Below, piece after piece: positions 52,224-60,954 of a stretch of DNA of 64,000 nucleotides. Origin of the DNA: an uncultured Oscillospiraceae bacterium (GTDB lineage: Bacteria; Bacillota; Clostridia; Oscillospirales; Oscillospiraceae). The number at the start of each line of letters is the position of its first letter. The first letter of the stretch is position 1. Made by a program: the position numbers and the translations under genes. The DNA lies in NCBI GenBank assembly GCA_910588045.1, contig CAJUPS010000009.1, positions 1 through 64,000 of the forward strand. Direction: 5' to 3'. Under the pieces are notes generated by a model. It was not told the origin of the DNA. It worked only from the letters and a program-made list of their open reading frames with translations, and made no database searches.

Positions 52224-52240
52224 TCGCCCCGTGATAAGAT
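52211..52240 (+). promoter_or_regulatory. promoter of padR gene
   Basis: TTTACA (52211-52216), 18-bp spacer, TAAGAT (52235-52240), 32 nt before the padR start. It overlaps the right operator arm. Confidence 0.55.
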
Positions 52241-52272
52241 GATGGAAAAGTACGGGAACAGGAGGGTCAAAT

Positions 52273-52614
52273 ATGCTGAGTGAGCGCGATTTTGCCGAGT
52301 TCAAGCGCGGCTCCCTCCAGATGATCGTCCTGTATCTTCTGCGGGAGGGCGACCGGTACGGCTATCAGATCGCCCAGGACATCAAGCGCCGCGGCAGGGG
52401 GAAATTCCCGGTGGCGGAGAGCGCCCTGTACGTGGCGCTCTACCGGATGCTGGAGAAGGGGTACATCTCCAAGCGGGAGGAGACCGGGGTCAAGAAGCCG
52501 AAGGTGTTTTACCATATCGAACCGTCCGGCGAGGAATTTCTCGACGGTCTGCTGGAGGCGTATGCGATCATGAACGAGGGCATCGCCAATATCATGGAGG
52601 GAGAGCAGGGGTAA
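52273..52614 (+). CDS. PadR-family transcriptional regulator
   Basis: This 113-residue regulator has a winged helix with FKRGSLQMIVLYLLREGDRYGYQI, ALYVALYRMLEKGYISKREE as recognition region and a C-terminal dimerisation helix. PadR proteins usually repress adjacent transporter operons and are relieved by drugs or phenolic compounds. AGGAGGG precedes the ATG. It is divergent from the permease operon and most likely represses both through the palindrome between them. Confidence 0.92.
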   Translation: MLSERDFAEFKRGSLQMIVLYLLREGDRYGYQIAQDIKRRGRGKFPVAESALYVALYRMLEKGYISKREETGVKKPKVFYHIEPSGEEFLDGLLEAYAIMNEGIANIMEGEQG

Positions 52615-52864
52615 GGGATGGATTCACCCCCTTTTATGTGCGGGCATTGTGCCGACACGAACTGTATTGCTCCTCCTGAAAAATGAATAAAAGCCCGGAA
52701 ACTGCTGGTAATCAAATAGAAAATGCTGTATTTACAGGGGTTTCAACTAGTTTGCACAAATTCGGACGGCAAATCATCGAAACCATGTAGCCATTGCGGC
52801 GCAATGGCTACATGGTTTTTTCTGCTATTTTTCTAACCAGTAATCAAATAGTAGTCCGCATTCC
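52615..52864. other. intergenic stretch with direct repeat
   Basis: No gene seen. GTAATCAAATAG occurs at 52708-52719 and again at 52840-52851, flanking a terminator hairpin. The stretch is AT-richer than its surroundings and borders a zone of decayed genes. Confidence 0.5.
52783..52822 (+). terminator. intrinsic terminator downstream of padR
   Basis: CCATGTAGCCATTGC and GCAATGGCTACATGG form a 15-bp stem with a 3-nt loop, followed by TTTTTTCT. On the minus strand it also stands beyond the 81-residue gene. Confidence 0.8.
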
Positions 52865-53110
52865 TCAGGCGGCCCGGTTCATCTGATTGACTAGATCAAT
52901 AAACGCTTTCATATCGTCAATGTAAGAATATGGCGCATACTCCGAATAGATCTCCGGAGAATCCAGTATAACGATCTGAACGCCATCCGCTCGCAATGCC
53001 TCCAGTGTCCCTGGCAGACACCTAGCCTCATTAGGCGTTTTGCAAAGATACGCCAGGCTTCCGGGCCGGTCGAAAACTTTGGCAACAATGTAGATTTTCT
53101 TATCACCCAT
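52865..53110 (-). CDS. small protein of unknown function
   Basis: This 81-residue protein reads MGDKKIYIVAKVFDRPGSLA to VNQMNRAA. No family was recognised. Its pattern of alternating strand and helix (KIYIVAKVF, VQIVILDS, DMKAFIDLVNQM) suggests a compact alpha/beta domain, as seen in many toxin-antitoxin partners and phage-type small proteins. GGAGG lies 8 nt before the ATG, and the start is directly adjacent to the stop of the truncated upstream frame (TGAATG). Confidence 0.6.
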   Translation of the reverse strand: MGDKKIYIVAKVFDRPGSLAYLCKTPNEARCLPGTLEALRADGVQIVILDSPEIYSEYAPYSYIDDMKAFIDLVNQMNRAA

Positions 53111-53263
53111 TCAAATTGCCTCCAATTCCTGCAATCGCGCTAAAAACTCTTGTTCTGTCCGAATGATTCCAGAGGAGTATTCTCGATACAATATTTCGCC
53201 TATCTCCGGAGTTTTGTATTTGTACACATATTGGTGGCTCCAGATATTGAAAGCATACGAGAC
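53111..53263 (-). pseudogene. 3' fragment of a small gene upstream of the 81-residue ORF
   Basis: In the minus strand an open frame with no good start codon reads IRRVSYAFNIWSHQYVYKYK, then TPEIGEILYREYSSGIIRTE and ends LQELEAI just before the ATG of the next gene. It appears to have lost its 5' end where the helicase remnant joins. With the following gene it looks like the leftover of a two-gene cassette. Confidence 0.45.
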
Positions 53264-53284
53264 ACGACGGATTCTCTACAGCCT

Positions 53285-53894
53285 CTACAACGCCGCGGGA
53301 GGAAGAAAAAGATTGAGAAAATCGGGCAGATTGGCGCAGGCAGGAGCACCCGGAGAGGGATTATTGACATCGCCATCGTGCAGTCGCTGTTTGAAGAGGA
53401 GAAGGGTGTCAAATCCTTTGTGGCGGATTATGGGATGGCCCTGTGCGGTATCTGGTTGATGCTAAGGGCCAGGCTTGTGAGCGAGACGCGCAGCAGCTTT
53501 ATTACTTCCGATGCCGTCAAACTGATTGAGGAAGGCCGGACACCCCTCCTGTTGACGGAGCGGAAGGAGCATGCCGCACAACTGGCCCCCCCAATTGCAC
53601 GGCAAGGAAAAGCATGTTTTCCTGCTGCTGAGGAGTGGAGGCCAAAAGGAGAAGTGGGAAAAGCTGTCTGCCCTGCGGGCGGTTCCTGCCAACGAAACCC
53701 TTGCGGTCATCGCAACAGGGAAATATGTAGGCGAGGGGTTTGATGAGCCGCGGTGGGATACCATCCTGCTGACCATGCCGACCTCCTGGAAGGGAACCCT
53801 GGCCTAGTATGTTGGACGGCTGCACCGGAATTACGAGGGTAAGCGGGAGGTTCGCGTGTACGACTACGTTGACGTTCATACTTCGCAAATATGA
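53285..53894 (+). pseudogene. decayed SF2 (DEAD/DEAH) helicase
   Basis: Fragments of one helicase are visible in two frames. Early: RGRKKKIEKIGQIGAGR then GIIDIAIVQSLFEEEKGVKS and FVADYGM. An internal deletion removes the DEAH segment. Then RTPLLLTERKEHAAQLA continues across a run of seven C (53586-53592, frameshift) into GKEKHVFLLLRSGG, IATGKYVGEGFDEPRWDTI and MPTSWKGTLA. An in-frame TAG (53805) follows where Gln is expected, then YVGRLHRNYEGKREVRVYDY. The pattern matches helicases of defence-type (TOTE-like) elements. It cannot make a functional protein. Confidence 0.75.
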
Positions 53895-54149
53895 GAAAAC
53901 GCTCCGCACCGGGGGCGGCTTCAAGCAGTGCTTTAACGATGTGTTGGGCTTTCGGCGGCGCTTTGATGAGTATAAGAAAATCTATATTAGAGAAATAGCT
54001 GCAAAAAGCAGGTATTCTTTCACCCGCCTGCCTTTTGTTGCTATTTCTCTTGTTTCCCCCTCTTTCTTTCGCTGGAAAGGGGGGTTGACAGGCAGAGGCA
54101 AACGAGCCCCGCGCCCTCTGGGCGCGGGGCTCGTTTGCTTTCCTACCGG
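53895..54149. other. intergenic stretch with two hairpins
   Basis: No gene. An imperfect hairpin at about 53993-54051 (AGAAATAGC..GCTATTTCT) and a strong 18-bp GC stem at 54098-54138 (GCAAACGAGCCCCGCGCC with its complement, 5-nt loop) lie downstream of the helicase remnant and of the Na/Pi gene (minus). The latter probably ends the cotransporter transcript even though its T run is poor. Confidence 0.5.
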
Positions 54150-55919
54150 CTATGCTATGGTCTCCTTCTCTACGGCGAACTGCTTCTGGTAGCCGTCGAA
54201 GGCGGAGCGGAAGGCGGCGTCGCCGCCGGATTTGATGGTATTGAGGTACTCGTGGGCCTGGTAGGCATTCAGGGCGGTCTCAATCTGGGCCACGGCGATA
54301 TTGGAGCAGTGGTCACTGACCCGCTCGCAGTTGGTCAGCAGGTCCGCAAGGACAAACCCCATTTCGATGGTACAGTGCCCCTTTTGCAGTCGGGCAATGT
54401 GGTTGCTCTTGATGTCCGCCACCAGGCCGTCGATGACCTGCTCCAGGGGCTCCACCTTTGCCGCCAGCTGTAGGTCCCCTGCGGCATAGGCCCGGGTGGT
54501 GAGGGAGAGGATCTCCTTCAGCGCACCCAGCAGGACCCGCAGCTCCTCGGAGGCGGGCCCGGAGAACCTGATGGACTTCTCGTTGATCTCCTGGGCGGTC
54601 CTCAGCAGGTTTACCGCGTGGTCCCCGATGCGCTCAAAGTCGCCGATGGTGTGGAGCTGCTTGGAAATATTTCGGCTGTCTTCGTCGGAGAGGGATTTTC
54701 CGCTGAGATGAACCAGCAGGGTGCCCAGCTGGTCCTCATAGAGGTCCAGGCGGTCCTCGTTCCGGATCACCTCGTCGGCAATCTTCTCGTCATATTTCTC
54801 CAGCAAGGTCAGGGAGCGGAGGATGGTATTCTCCGCCAGGCGGGCCATATCCACCGTCTTGTTGGCACACTCGGCAATGGCCACGGAGGGCGTCGCCAGC
54901 AGGCGCTCGTCCACGAAGGCCACCTTCTCCACCTTCTCCTCCTCGTTCTCACGGACCACCAGGTAGGCCAGCTTCTCCAGCTGCCTGGTGAAGGGCAGGA
55001 GCAGCAGGGTGGTCGCCAGATTGAAAATGCTGTGGACCATGGCCACCCCGGCGGGGCCAATGGGGAAGTCCATGAAGGCGTATTGGAAGATCAGATCCGT
55101 CCCATAGAAGGCGGCCAGGCATACCGCCGTGCCAATGAGATTGAAGGAGACGTGGATGATGGACACCCGCCGGGCATTGCGGTTGACCCCGATGGAGCTG
55201 AGCAGTGCGGTGACGCAGGTGCCGATATTCTGGCCCATGATGATGGGCAGGGCCATGCCATAGGTGATGCCCCCGGTGAGCGACAACGCCTGCAAAATGC
55301 CCACGGAGGCGGCGGAGGACTGGATCACCCCCGTGAACACCGCGCCCACGATCACGCCCAGGAAGGGGTTGGTAAAGGCCGTGAGGATGGCGGAAAATTC
55401 CGGCATGTCCGCCAGGGGGCTGACCGCATTCTTCATCAGCTCCATCCCGGTCATGAGCACCGCGAATCCCACCATGATGGAACCCGCGCTGCGGACCCGG
55501 TTCTTCCTGGAGGCCATGGTCATGACGACGCCCGCCAGCGCCACCACCGGGGAGAAGACCTCCGGCTTCAGCAGCTGCAGCCAGATGGCGTCGCTCTCAA
55601 TTCCCGACAGGGAGAGGATCCAGGCCGTCAGGGTGGTGCCCACGTTGGACCCCATGATGACCCCCACGGTCTGCCCCAGCTCCATGATGCCGGAGTTCAC
55701 CAGACCCACCAGCATAACGGTGACGGCGGAGGAGGACTGGATGGCGATGGTGATCCCCGCCCCCAGCAGGAGGCTCTTGAAGCGGTTGTCGGTCATTTTT
55801 TTCAGAAGCTGCTCCAGCCGCCCTCCGGCCAGCTTCTCCAAGCCGGAGGACATCGTGGACATGCCGAAGAGGAAAAACGCCAGTCCGCCGCACAGCGTGA
55901 TGATGGAAAAAATATCCAT
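54150..55919 (-). CDS. Na+/phosphate cotransporter family protein with PhoU domain
   Basis: This 589-residue protein has an N-terminal NptA/PF02690 transport domain with two inverted repeats: GAGITIAIQSSSAVTVMLVGL and GAVFTGVIQSSAASVGIL (QSS motifs near residues 60 and 205). A C-terminal PhoU-like helical domain follows (about 345-560, with IGDFERIGDHAVNLL and NCERVSDHCSNIAV). It imports phosphate with sodium or tunes phosphate flux. A minus-strand promoter (TTGCGG at 56005-56000, TAAAAT at 55981-55976) is plausible. It stands alone. Confidence 0.92.
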   Translation of the reverse strand: MDIFSIITLCGGLAFFLFGMSTMSSGLEKLAGGRLEQLLKKMTDNRFKSLLLGAGITIAIQSSSAVTVMLVGLVNSGIMELGQTVGVIMGSNVGTTLTAWILSLSGIESDAIWLQLLKPEVFSPVVALAGVVMTMASRKNRVRSAGSIMVGFAVLMTGMELMKNAVSPLADMPEFSAILTAFTNPFLGVIVGAVFTGVIQSSAASVGILQALSLTGGITYGMALPIIMGQNIGTCVTALLSSIGVNRNARRVSIIHVSFNLIGTAVCLAAFYGTDLIFQYAFMDFPIGPAGVAMVHSIFNLATTLLLLPFTRQLEKLAYLVVRENEEEKVEKVAFVDERLLATPSVAIAECANKTVDMARLAENTILRSLTLLEKYDEKIADEVIRNEDRLDLYEDQLGTLLVHLSGKSLSDEDSRNISKQLHTIGDFERIGDHAVNLLRTAQEINEKSIRFSGPASEELRVLLGALKEILSLTTRAYAAGDLQLAAKVEPLEQVIDGLVADIKSNHIARLQKGHCTIEMGFVLADLLTNCERVSDHCSNIAVAQIETALNAYQAHEYLNTIKSGGDAAFRSAFDGYQKQFAVEKETIA

Positions 55920-56013
55920 GAGATGCTCCTTGTCTCTTTTTTGTTAGATTGCCCGGATTTTCCCAGGATACTCCCATTTTACCACAGGGGGACAAGTCTC
56001 CGCAAGGGCAAAA

Positions 56014-56047
56014 GAAAATATCACCGGAAATTTCCGGTGATATTTTC
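56014..56047 (-). terminator. terminator of trmO
   Basis: A perfect palindromic stem GAAAATATCACCGGAAA / TTTCCGGTGATATTTTC followed on the minus strand by TTTTG, 6 nt beyond the trmO stop. Confidence 0.75.
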
Positions 56048-56052
56048 GATGT

Positions 56053-56727
56053 TTATTTGGTCATCTCGACCACGGTCAGCCGCTCCCCTTCCACCCGGAA
56101 ACGGACCTGGAGCCCCGCAAAGGCCATGCCGTAGAGCCGCTCCGGGTCCGATTGGTAGGAGGGGCGGGGGTCCTGGGCCAGGACCCCCAGGAGGGCTTCC
56201 CGCTTCTCCGGCGGGATCTGTTCCAGCAGGTCCTCCGGACACCGGACCTCCAGCTGCCGCCGCTCCACCTGGCTGGTGAACCCGCCAGAGGCCCCGGGGA
56301 TCGCGTCGGCATAGGGGAGATACGGCTTGATGTCGTAAATGGGGGTCCCATCCAGCAGGTCGGCCCCGGCGACACGGAGAACAGGCCCCTCCGGCCCGTC
56401 CGTCTCCACGCCCTCCAGGCGCACGGCGGAGAGGCCCAGGGCATTGGGCCGGAAGGGGGAGCGCGTCGCGAACACGCCCACCCGCTTATTGCCCCCCAGG
56501 CGGGGCGGCCGGACCGTAGGGGACCAGTTCTCCCGGCGGGCCCGGGAGAACTCCCATATGAGCCAGATATGGGAAAATTCCTCCAGCCCTCTGACTGCCT
56601 CCGCAGAGCGATAGGCCGGTTCAAAGACAACGGCGGCCCGCAGGGCCTCCACGAGACCGCTCTGGCGGGGAATCCCGAATTTTTCGGGAAAGTCCGTCTC
56701 AATATGGGCAATGGGTCTCATCTCCAT
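56053..56727 (-). CDS. trmO: tRNA (N6-threonylcarbamoyladenosine(37)-N6)-methyltransferase TrmO
   Basis: This 224-residue protein is of the TrmO/YaeB type, a SAM-dependent enzyme that methylates t6A37 in some tRNAs. It has IAHIETDFPEKFGIPRQSGL, HIWLIWEFSR and the signature NKRVGVFATRSPFRPNALGL (about 80-99). The DGTPIYDIKPYLPYADAI segment follows, then a C-terminal extension (about 150-224). AAGGAG precedes the ATG. Followed by a terminator, with the DUF3810 gene 18 nt upstream on the same strand. Confidence 0.92.
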   Translation of the reverse strand: MEMRPIAHIETDFPEKFGIPRQSGLVEALRAAVVFEPAYRSAEAVRGLEEFSHIWLIWEFSRARRENWSPTVRPPRLGGNKRVGVFATRSPFRPNALGLSAVRLEGVETDGPEGPVLRVAGADLLDGTPIYDIKPYLPYADAIPGASGGFTSQVERRQLEVRCPEDLLEQIPPEKREALLGVLAQDPRPSYQSDPERLYGMAFAGLQVRFRVEGERLTVVEMTK

Positions 56728-56745
56728 AGCTGTCTCCTTCCGCCG

Positions 56746-57825
56746 TCAAAAGTACGCCACCAGCAAATCAACCACCGTTCCATAGGACTGGATCCCATCC
56801 GCCTGTCCATACGACTTCAAGGAGGAATCGTAAATCTTTGTGCTCACCCGGGCCGTCAGGCCATCAAACTGCGCCCAATAGGCGCTGTGGTCGGCCAGAT
56901 CCGCCGCCGCCCCCGCGGGGAGCAGCTCCCGGACCGCCGCCCAGCGGTCCCGGTCCGCCCGGTACAGGGCGTTGGAGAGCTGTATGTATCCCATCAGATA
57001 CCCGGAATACTGGTACACCACGTTCTCCGAGGACGTCGCGGCGGCAATGGCAAGGAAATTGCACTCCTGTTCCGAGGCGATCCCCCGCTGGTGGGCCAGC
57101 TCGTGGGCTATATTCGCCGGGAGCAGGCAGGCGGGGCTGTCGATGTTCAAATTGGACTCCCCTGTATAGGGACTATAGAACCCTGTAAAGTTCATGGCGC
57201 TGAACAGGCGGGAGAAAAACATCTTCTTCGGCACCCGGTCCTCCCGGGCCAGAAAGGGAAATTCCCGGGAGAGGTTGCGGTATACGGTCGTGCTGTCGGA
57301 AAAGATGTCCTCCCGCGACGCCGCAAAAATTCCACGCTCGTCCCGGGGGACCTGGGGCGACGTCTCCTCCAGCTTCTCCGTGAAGTACAGCGTCACCCGC
57401 TCCAGCTCCTCAACCGTTACCGGCCGGGCGTAGACCCCGCTCTTCTCCTGGAAGCCGCCAGCGTAGTAATTCACGCCCCAGCCCACGCAGTAGAGCCCAT
57501 AGGCCGTCAGGCTCAGGCAGAGGATCCCCATCGCACAGCCGTAGGCCGCCTCCAGGCGGCGGCCCCGCCAGGTTCGCACCCGGTGCAGCAGCACCGCCAG
57601 CCAGACCACGATCCCCACGATGAACGCCACATAAAACCACTCCACCACCGAAAACGGGAACAAGTACCACAGCCGGGCATACCCGTCCTTCACCCGCTGG
57701 GTCACAGCGGAAACCGCGTCCGCCGCCTCCCGGCTGCTGATCCCGTACCAGTATACCCCAAACAGCGCCAGCAAACCGACCAGCCAGATATGTACCGCCC
57801 GATGTCTCCTGAGAAATGCCCCCAT
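56746..57825 (-). CDS. DUF3810 family membrane metalloprotein
   Basis: This 359-residue protein has two to three N-terminal membrane helices (about 12-30, 60-85, 100-120) and a C-terminal domain with the zinc-binding motif NIAHELAHQRGIASEQECNF (HELAH plus downstream Glu). The family resembles membrane-bound zinc metallopeptidases; function is not known. The ATG at 57825 has GAGGAGGGG upstream and replaces a longer frame (57966) that starts before the promoter. It is probably cotranscribed with trmO. Confidence 0.85.
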   Translation of the reverse strand: MGAFLRRHRAVHIWLVGLLALFGVYWYGISSREAADAVSAVTQRVKDGYARLWYLFPFSVVEWFYVAFIVGIVVWLAVLLHRVRTWRGRRLEAAYGCAMGILCLSLTAYGLYCVGWGVNYYAGGFQEKSGVYARPVTVEELERVTLYFTEKLEETSPQVPRDERGIFAASREDIFSDSTTVYRNLSREFPFLAREDRVPKKMFFSRLFSAMNFTGFYSPYTGESNLNIDSPACLLPANIAHELAHQRGIASEQECNFLAIAAATSSENVVYQYSGYLMGYIQLSNALYRADRDRWAAVRELLPAGAAADLADHSAYWAQFDGLTARVSTKIYDSSLKSYGQADGIQSYGTVVDLLVAYF

Positions 57826-57856
57826 GCCGCCCCTCCTCTGCGTTCTCTTTGACAAC

Positions 57857-57885
57857 AGTATACTATATCGCCAAATATTTGCCAA
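57857..57885 (-). promoter_or_regulatory. promoter of DUF3810/trmO
   Basis: Minus strand TTGGCA (57885-57880), 17-bp spacer, TATACT (57862-57857). Confidence 0.75.
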
Positions 57886-58012
57886 GGGGGAATCCTCTGC
57901 CAATTTTACCCGGGCCTGTGGGATTCTTTTGGGAAAGTTGTCCGCTGGTGTGCAACTTTTTCCCAAATTTATGCCCGCCGGACTTTTTCGTCCGGCGGGC
58001 GGCAGTATTATA

Positions 58013-58837
58013 TCAGGGCAATTCCTCCAGGGACTGAAAGGTATACCCCATCCCCTCCCACTTGGTCAGCAGCTCGTCGAGAATCTCCGCATTGGTCCGG
58101 GACGTGGAGTGGAGCAGAACGATGGCCCCGTCGTGGATCCTGGGCAGCAGCTTGGCGTAGGCTTGCTCCGCCGTGGGCTGGTCGTCGGTGTTCCAGTCCA
58201 CATAGGCCAGGCTCCAGAAGACGGTCTTGTACCCCAGGGCCTTGGCCTGCTTCAAGTTTTCCTCGCTGTATTTCCCCTGGGGCGGACGGTAAAAGCGGGA
58301 GAGGGGCCTGCCGGTGGTCTGCTGGTAGAGCTCCGCCAGGCTGTCCAGCTCCTTTTGAAAGGCGTCCTGCTGGGAAATACTGGACATATCGGGGTGGTGG
58401 AAGGTGTGATTGCCCACCACGTGGCCCTCCTCCGCCATCCGGCGAACGATCTCAGGGGCGGATTCGACCATGTGCCCCACCACGAAGAAGGCGGCGGGCG
58501 CGTGGTGCTTCTTCAGCGCGTCCAGAATCTGATCGGTGTACCCGTTCTCATAGCCGCAGTCGAAGGTCAGGTAGATTACTTTCCGTGAAGTATCCCCAAG
58601 ATAATACGTGTCGTATTTTGCCAGATCCTCCACCGAGGCGTTGCCCACCGGCGCCTCCCCCTCCGTGGGGAAGGACAGCCCCCAGTTTCCGGCGGAGGCG
58701 GGAACAATGGCGGGGGACGAGGCGGGGGCCGCCTCCTCCGCGCCTTCGCCCAGGAGGGAGACCAGCACTGCCGCGGCCAGCAGCGCCGCCGTCAGAATGG
58801 TGAATACGATAAGGGGTTTCTTGTTGGCAGAAGACAT
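58013..58837 (-). CDS. PdaA-like polysaccharide deacetylase
   Basis: This 274-residue protein has an N-terminal membrane anchor or signal (about 8-28), a Ser/Ala/Pro linker and a CE4 domain. The domain has IYLTFDCGYENGYTD, EEGHVVGNHTFHHPD (His-x-x-x-His metal motif), RFYRPPQGKYSEEN, and WNTDDQP. C-terminal IVLLHSTSR holds the catalytic His. It matches PdaA/PdaB-type enzymes that make muramic delta-lactam in spore cortex. GGAG precedes the ATG. Role in sporulation is inferred from family. Confidence 0.9.
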   Translation of the reverse strand: MSSANKKPLIVFTILTAALLAAAVLVSLLGEGAEEAAPASSPAIVPASAGNWGLSFPTEGEAPVGNASVEDLAKYDTYYLGDTSRKVIYLTFDCGYENGYTDQILDALKKHHAPAAFFVVGHMVESAPEIVRRMAEEGHVVGNHTFHHPDMSSISQQDAFQKELDSLAELYQQTTGRPLSRFYRPPQGKYSEENLKQAKALGYKTVFWSLAYVDWNTDDQPTAEQAYAKLLPRIHDGAIVLLHSTSRTNAEILDELLTKWEGMGYTFQSLEELP

Positions 58838-58890
58838 ATTTTTTCTCCTTTACCGGCGTAGTTTCCGCTATTTTGCCCCGGAAGAGCGGG

Positions 58891-58919
58891 TTTATACAGC
58901 CGGAAAATGGCGGTGCCAA
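58891..58919 (-). promoter_or_regulatory. promoter of pdaA-like gene
   Basis: Minus strand TTGGCA (58919-58914), 17-bp spacer, TATAAA (58896-58891). Confidence 0.65.
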
Positions 58920-58926
58920 AAACCGG

Positions 58927-58955
58927 TTGACGCAGGATAAGAAAAATTTTATAAT
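58927..58955 (+). promoter_or_regulatory. promoter of moxR operon
   Basis: TTGACG (58927-58932), 17-bp spacer, perfect -10 TATAAT (58950-58955), about 64 nt before the moxR start. Confidence 0.8.
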
Positions 58956-59018
58956 AAGTAGTACACCATCCCCGAGCGCAAAATATTTCCGTCCGCGGAA
59001 TGCGGAGAAAGAGGAACC

Positions 59019-59954
59019 ATGAACGAACGAAACATCGCCTCCCAGATCATCGCGGAGGTCAAAAAGGCCATCGTGGGCAAGGACCCCGTGCTGGTCAAGG
59101 TGCTGGCCGCCATCCTGGCCAGAGGCCATATTCTCCTGGAGGACATCCCCGGCGTGGGAAAAACCACTCTGGCTTTAGCGTTCGCAAAAGCCCTGGACCT
59201 CCAGTTCTCCCGGGTGCAGTTCACCCCGGACGTGATGCCCTCCGACGTGACGGGCTTCTCCATCTACAACAAGGCCACGGGAACCATGGAGTACCAGCCG
59301 GGCGCGGTGATGTGCAACATGTTCCTGGCCGACGAGCTCAACCGCGCCACCAGCCGCACCCAATCCGCCCTCCTGGAGGCCATGGAGGAGAGCCAGGTCA
59401 CGGTGGACGGCGTGAGCCGCCCCGTCCCCCAGCCCTTTATGGTCATCGCCACCCAGAACCCCGTGGGCGCCTCCGGCACCCAGAAGCTGCCGGACAGCCA
59501 GCTGGACCGCTTTCTGCTGCGCCTGAGCATGGGCTACCCCTCGGAGCAGGAGGAGTTGGAGCTCCTCCGCCGCCGACAGTACGGGCAGACCATGGGGGAC
59601 GTAAACCGGGTGGTGGGCCGCGACCAGCTCGAGCAGCTGCGCGAGGTCGTGGACCGGGTCCACGTCAGCGAGGAGATCATGCAGTACATCATCCGCCTGG
59701 TGAACGCCACCCGCAAACACCCCCAGCTCCTCCAGGGGGCCAGTCCGCGGGCCACCCTGGCCGTCACCAACCTCAGCCGCGCGGTGGCCTTCCTGCGGAA
59801 TCGGGACTATGTGGTGCCGGAGGACGTGCAGACCATCTGGGTGGATGCCGTGGCTCACCGTCTGCTGCTGGTCCCCGGCGCGGAGCGGTCCGTCAACGTC
59901 CAGGAGATCGCCCACGCCGCCCTGCGCGGCACGGATGCCCCCAGAATCCGGTAG
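59019..59954 (+). CDS. MoxR-family AAA+ ATPase
   Basis: This 311-residue AAA+ chaperone-like ATPase has Walker A in EDIPGVGKTTLALAF (about residues 42-56), Walker B in MFLADELNRATSRTQ, and sensor ATQNPVGASGTQKLPDSQLDRF. MoxR proteins are thought to mature or assemble a partner complex, here likely the adjacent DUF58 protein. GAAAGAGG precedes the ATG. First gene of an operon with DUF58 and transglutaminase genes; the next start is 4 nt away. Confidence 0.92.
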   Translation: MNERNIASQIIAEVKKAIVGKDPVLVKVLAAILARGHILLEDIPGVGKTTLALAFAKALDLQFSRVQFTPDVMPSDVTGFSIYNKATGTMEYQPGAVMCNMFLADELNRATSRTQSALLEAMEESQVTVDGVSRPVPQPFMVIATQNPVGASGTQKLPDSQLDRFLLRLSMGYPSEQEELELLRRRQYGQTMGDVNRVVGRDQLEQLREVVDRVHVSEEIMQYIIRLVNATRKHPQLLQGASPRATLAVTNLSRAVAFLRNRDYVVPEDVQTIWVDAVAHRLLLVPGAERSVNVQEIAHAALRGTDAPRIR

Positions 59955-59958
59955 CGCT

Positions 59959-60954
59959 ATGCTGATACGGTGGATTCTGTATGCCATCATCCTGCTGCTG
60001 GCCCTGCTGGGGCAGCTTCTGGACGTGGGGTATCTGTTTCATTTCATCTTTTACGCGGTGGCGTGCTTCCCGCTGCTGGGGCTGGCCGTCAGCCTCCCGG
60101 CCATGCTGGGCTGCCGGGCCGTGCTCACCGCATCCGAGCGCCAGGGCGTCCGGGGGGACACGGTGCGCTGGACCCTCTCCCTCTCCAACCGCTTCCACCT
60201 GCCCGTCTCCCGGACCACCTACCGCCTGCGGGTGTCCAACCGGATGACGGGGGAGGTCCACTCCGGCCGGTCCGTCCTGCGGGACATGGTGAGCGAGGAG
60301 GACCGGGTCTGGACGCTGGAGACGGACCACTGCGGCGCGGTGGAGTGCCGGGCGGACCGGCTGTGGGTGTTCGACTGCCTGGGCCTGTTCGCCCTGCCGG
60401 TGCGCGCCCCGGCGGGCTCTGTGCTGCTGATCGGTCCCATTCCGGAGCACCCGGGCCCCATCGAGCTGCCGGAGGGAACCGGGACCGCCGTCCCCCTGCC
60501 CCGGGGGAAGAGCACCTTCGGCGAGACCTACGAGCTGCGCCCCTACCGGGAGGGGGACAGCCTGCGGATGATCCACTGGAAGATGACCGCCAAGCGGGAC
60601 GAGCTGGTCACCCGGGAACCCCCGGAGGACCCCCGGCCCCTGCCGGTGCTGACCTTCGACCACTTCGGCCTGATGGACCAGGTGGACCGGACGCTGGACC
60701 GTCTGGCGGGCCTCAGCCTGGCCCTGCTGGACCAGGAGCGGCCCCACGAGGTCCGCTGGCTCCACCCGGAGACCGGGGCGCTGCGGTGCTTCCGGGTGGC
60801 CGGGGAGCGGGACTGGGCGTCCTGTCTGGCCGCCATTCTGTCCGACCCCGCCCCGCTGCGGGGCCGCTCCATCCTGGGGCAGAGCCAGGCGGCGGGCGGG
60901 CCCATCTATCAGATCCACGTGGACGGGAAGGAGGTTCCCCATGGGGAGGCTTGA
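59959..60954 (+). CDS. DUF58 family protein
   Basis: This 331-residue protein has two N-terminal membrane helices (about 5-50), a beta-rich region with LSNRFHLPVSRTTYRLRVSN, and the DUF58 signature YELRPYREGDSLRMIHWKMTAKRDELVTRE (about residues 193-222). A vWA-like C-terminal part follows. DUF58 proteins accompany MoxR and may bind a metal or partner protein. The start is 4 nt past the moxR stop; the ribosome site is weak, which suggests translational coupling. Confidence 0.9.
   Translation: MLIRWILYAIILLLALLGQLLDVGYLFHFIFYAVACFPLLGLAVSLPAMLGCRAVLTASERQGVRGDTVRWTLSLSNRFHLPVSRTTYRLRVSNRMTGEVHSGRSVLRDMVSEEDRVWTLETDHCGAVECRADRLWVFDCLGLFALPVRAPAGSVLLIGPIPEHPGPIELPEGTGTAVPLPRGKSTFGETYELRPYREGDSLRMIHWKMTAKRDELVTREPPEDPRPLPVLTFDHFGLMDQVDRTLDRLAGLSLALLDQERPHEVRWLHPETGALRCFRVAGERDWASCLAAILSDPAPLRGRSILGQSQAAGGPIYQIHVDGKEVPHGEA

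Noticed and set aside
54618..57852. Long plus-strand frames (553 and 566 codons)
   Set aside because: Antisense to the Na/Pi cotransporter, trmO and DUF3810 genes; no family features.
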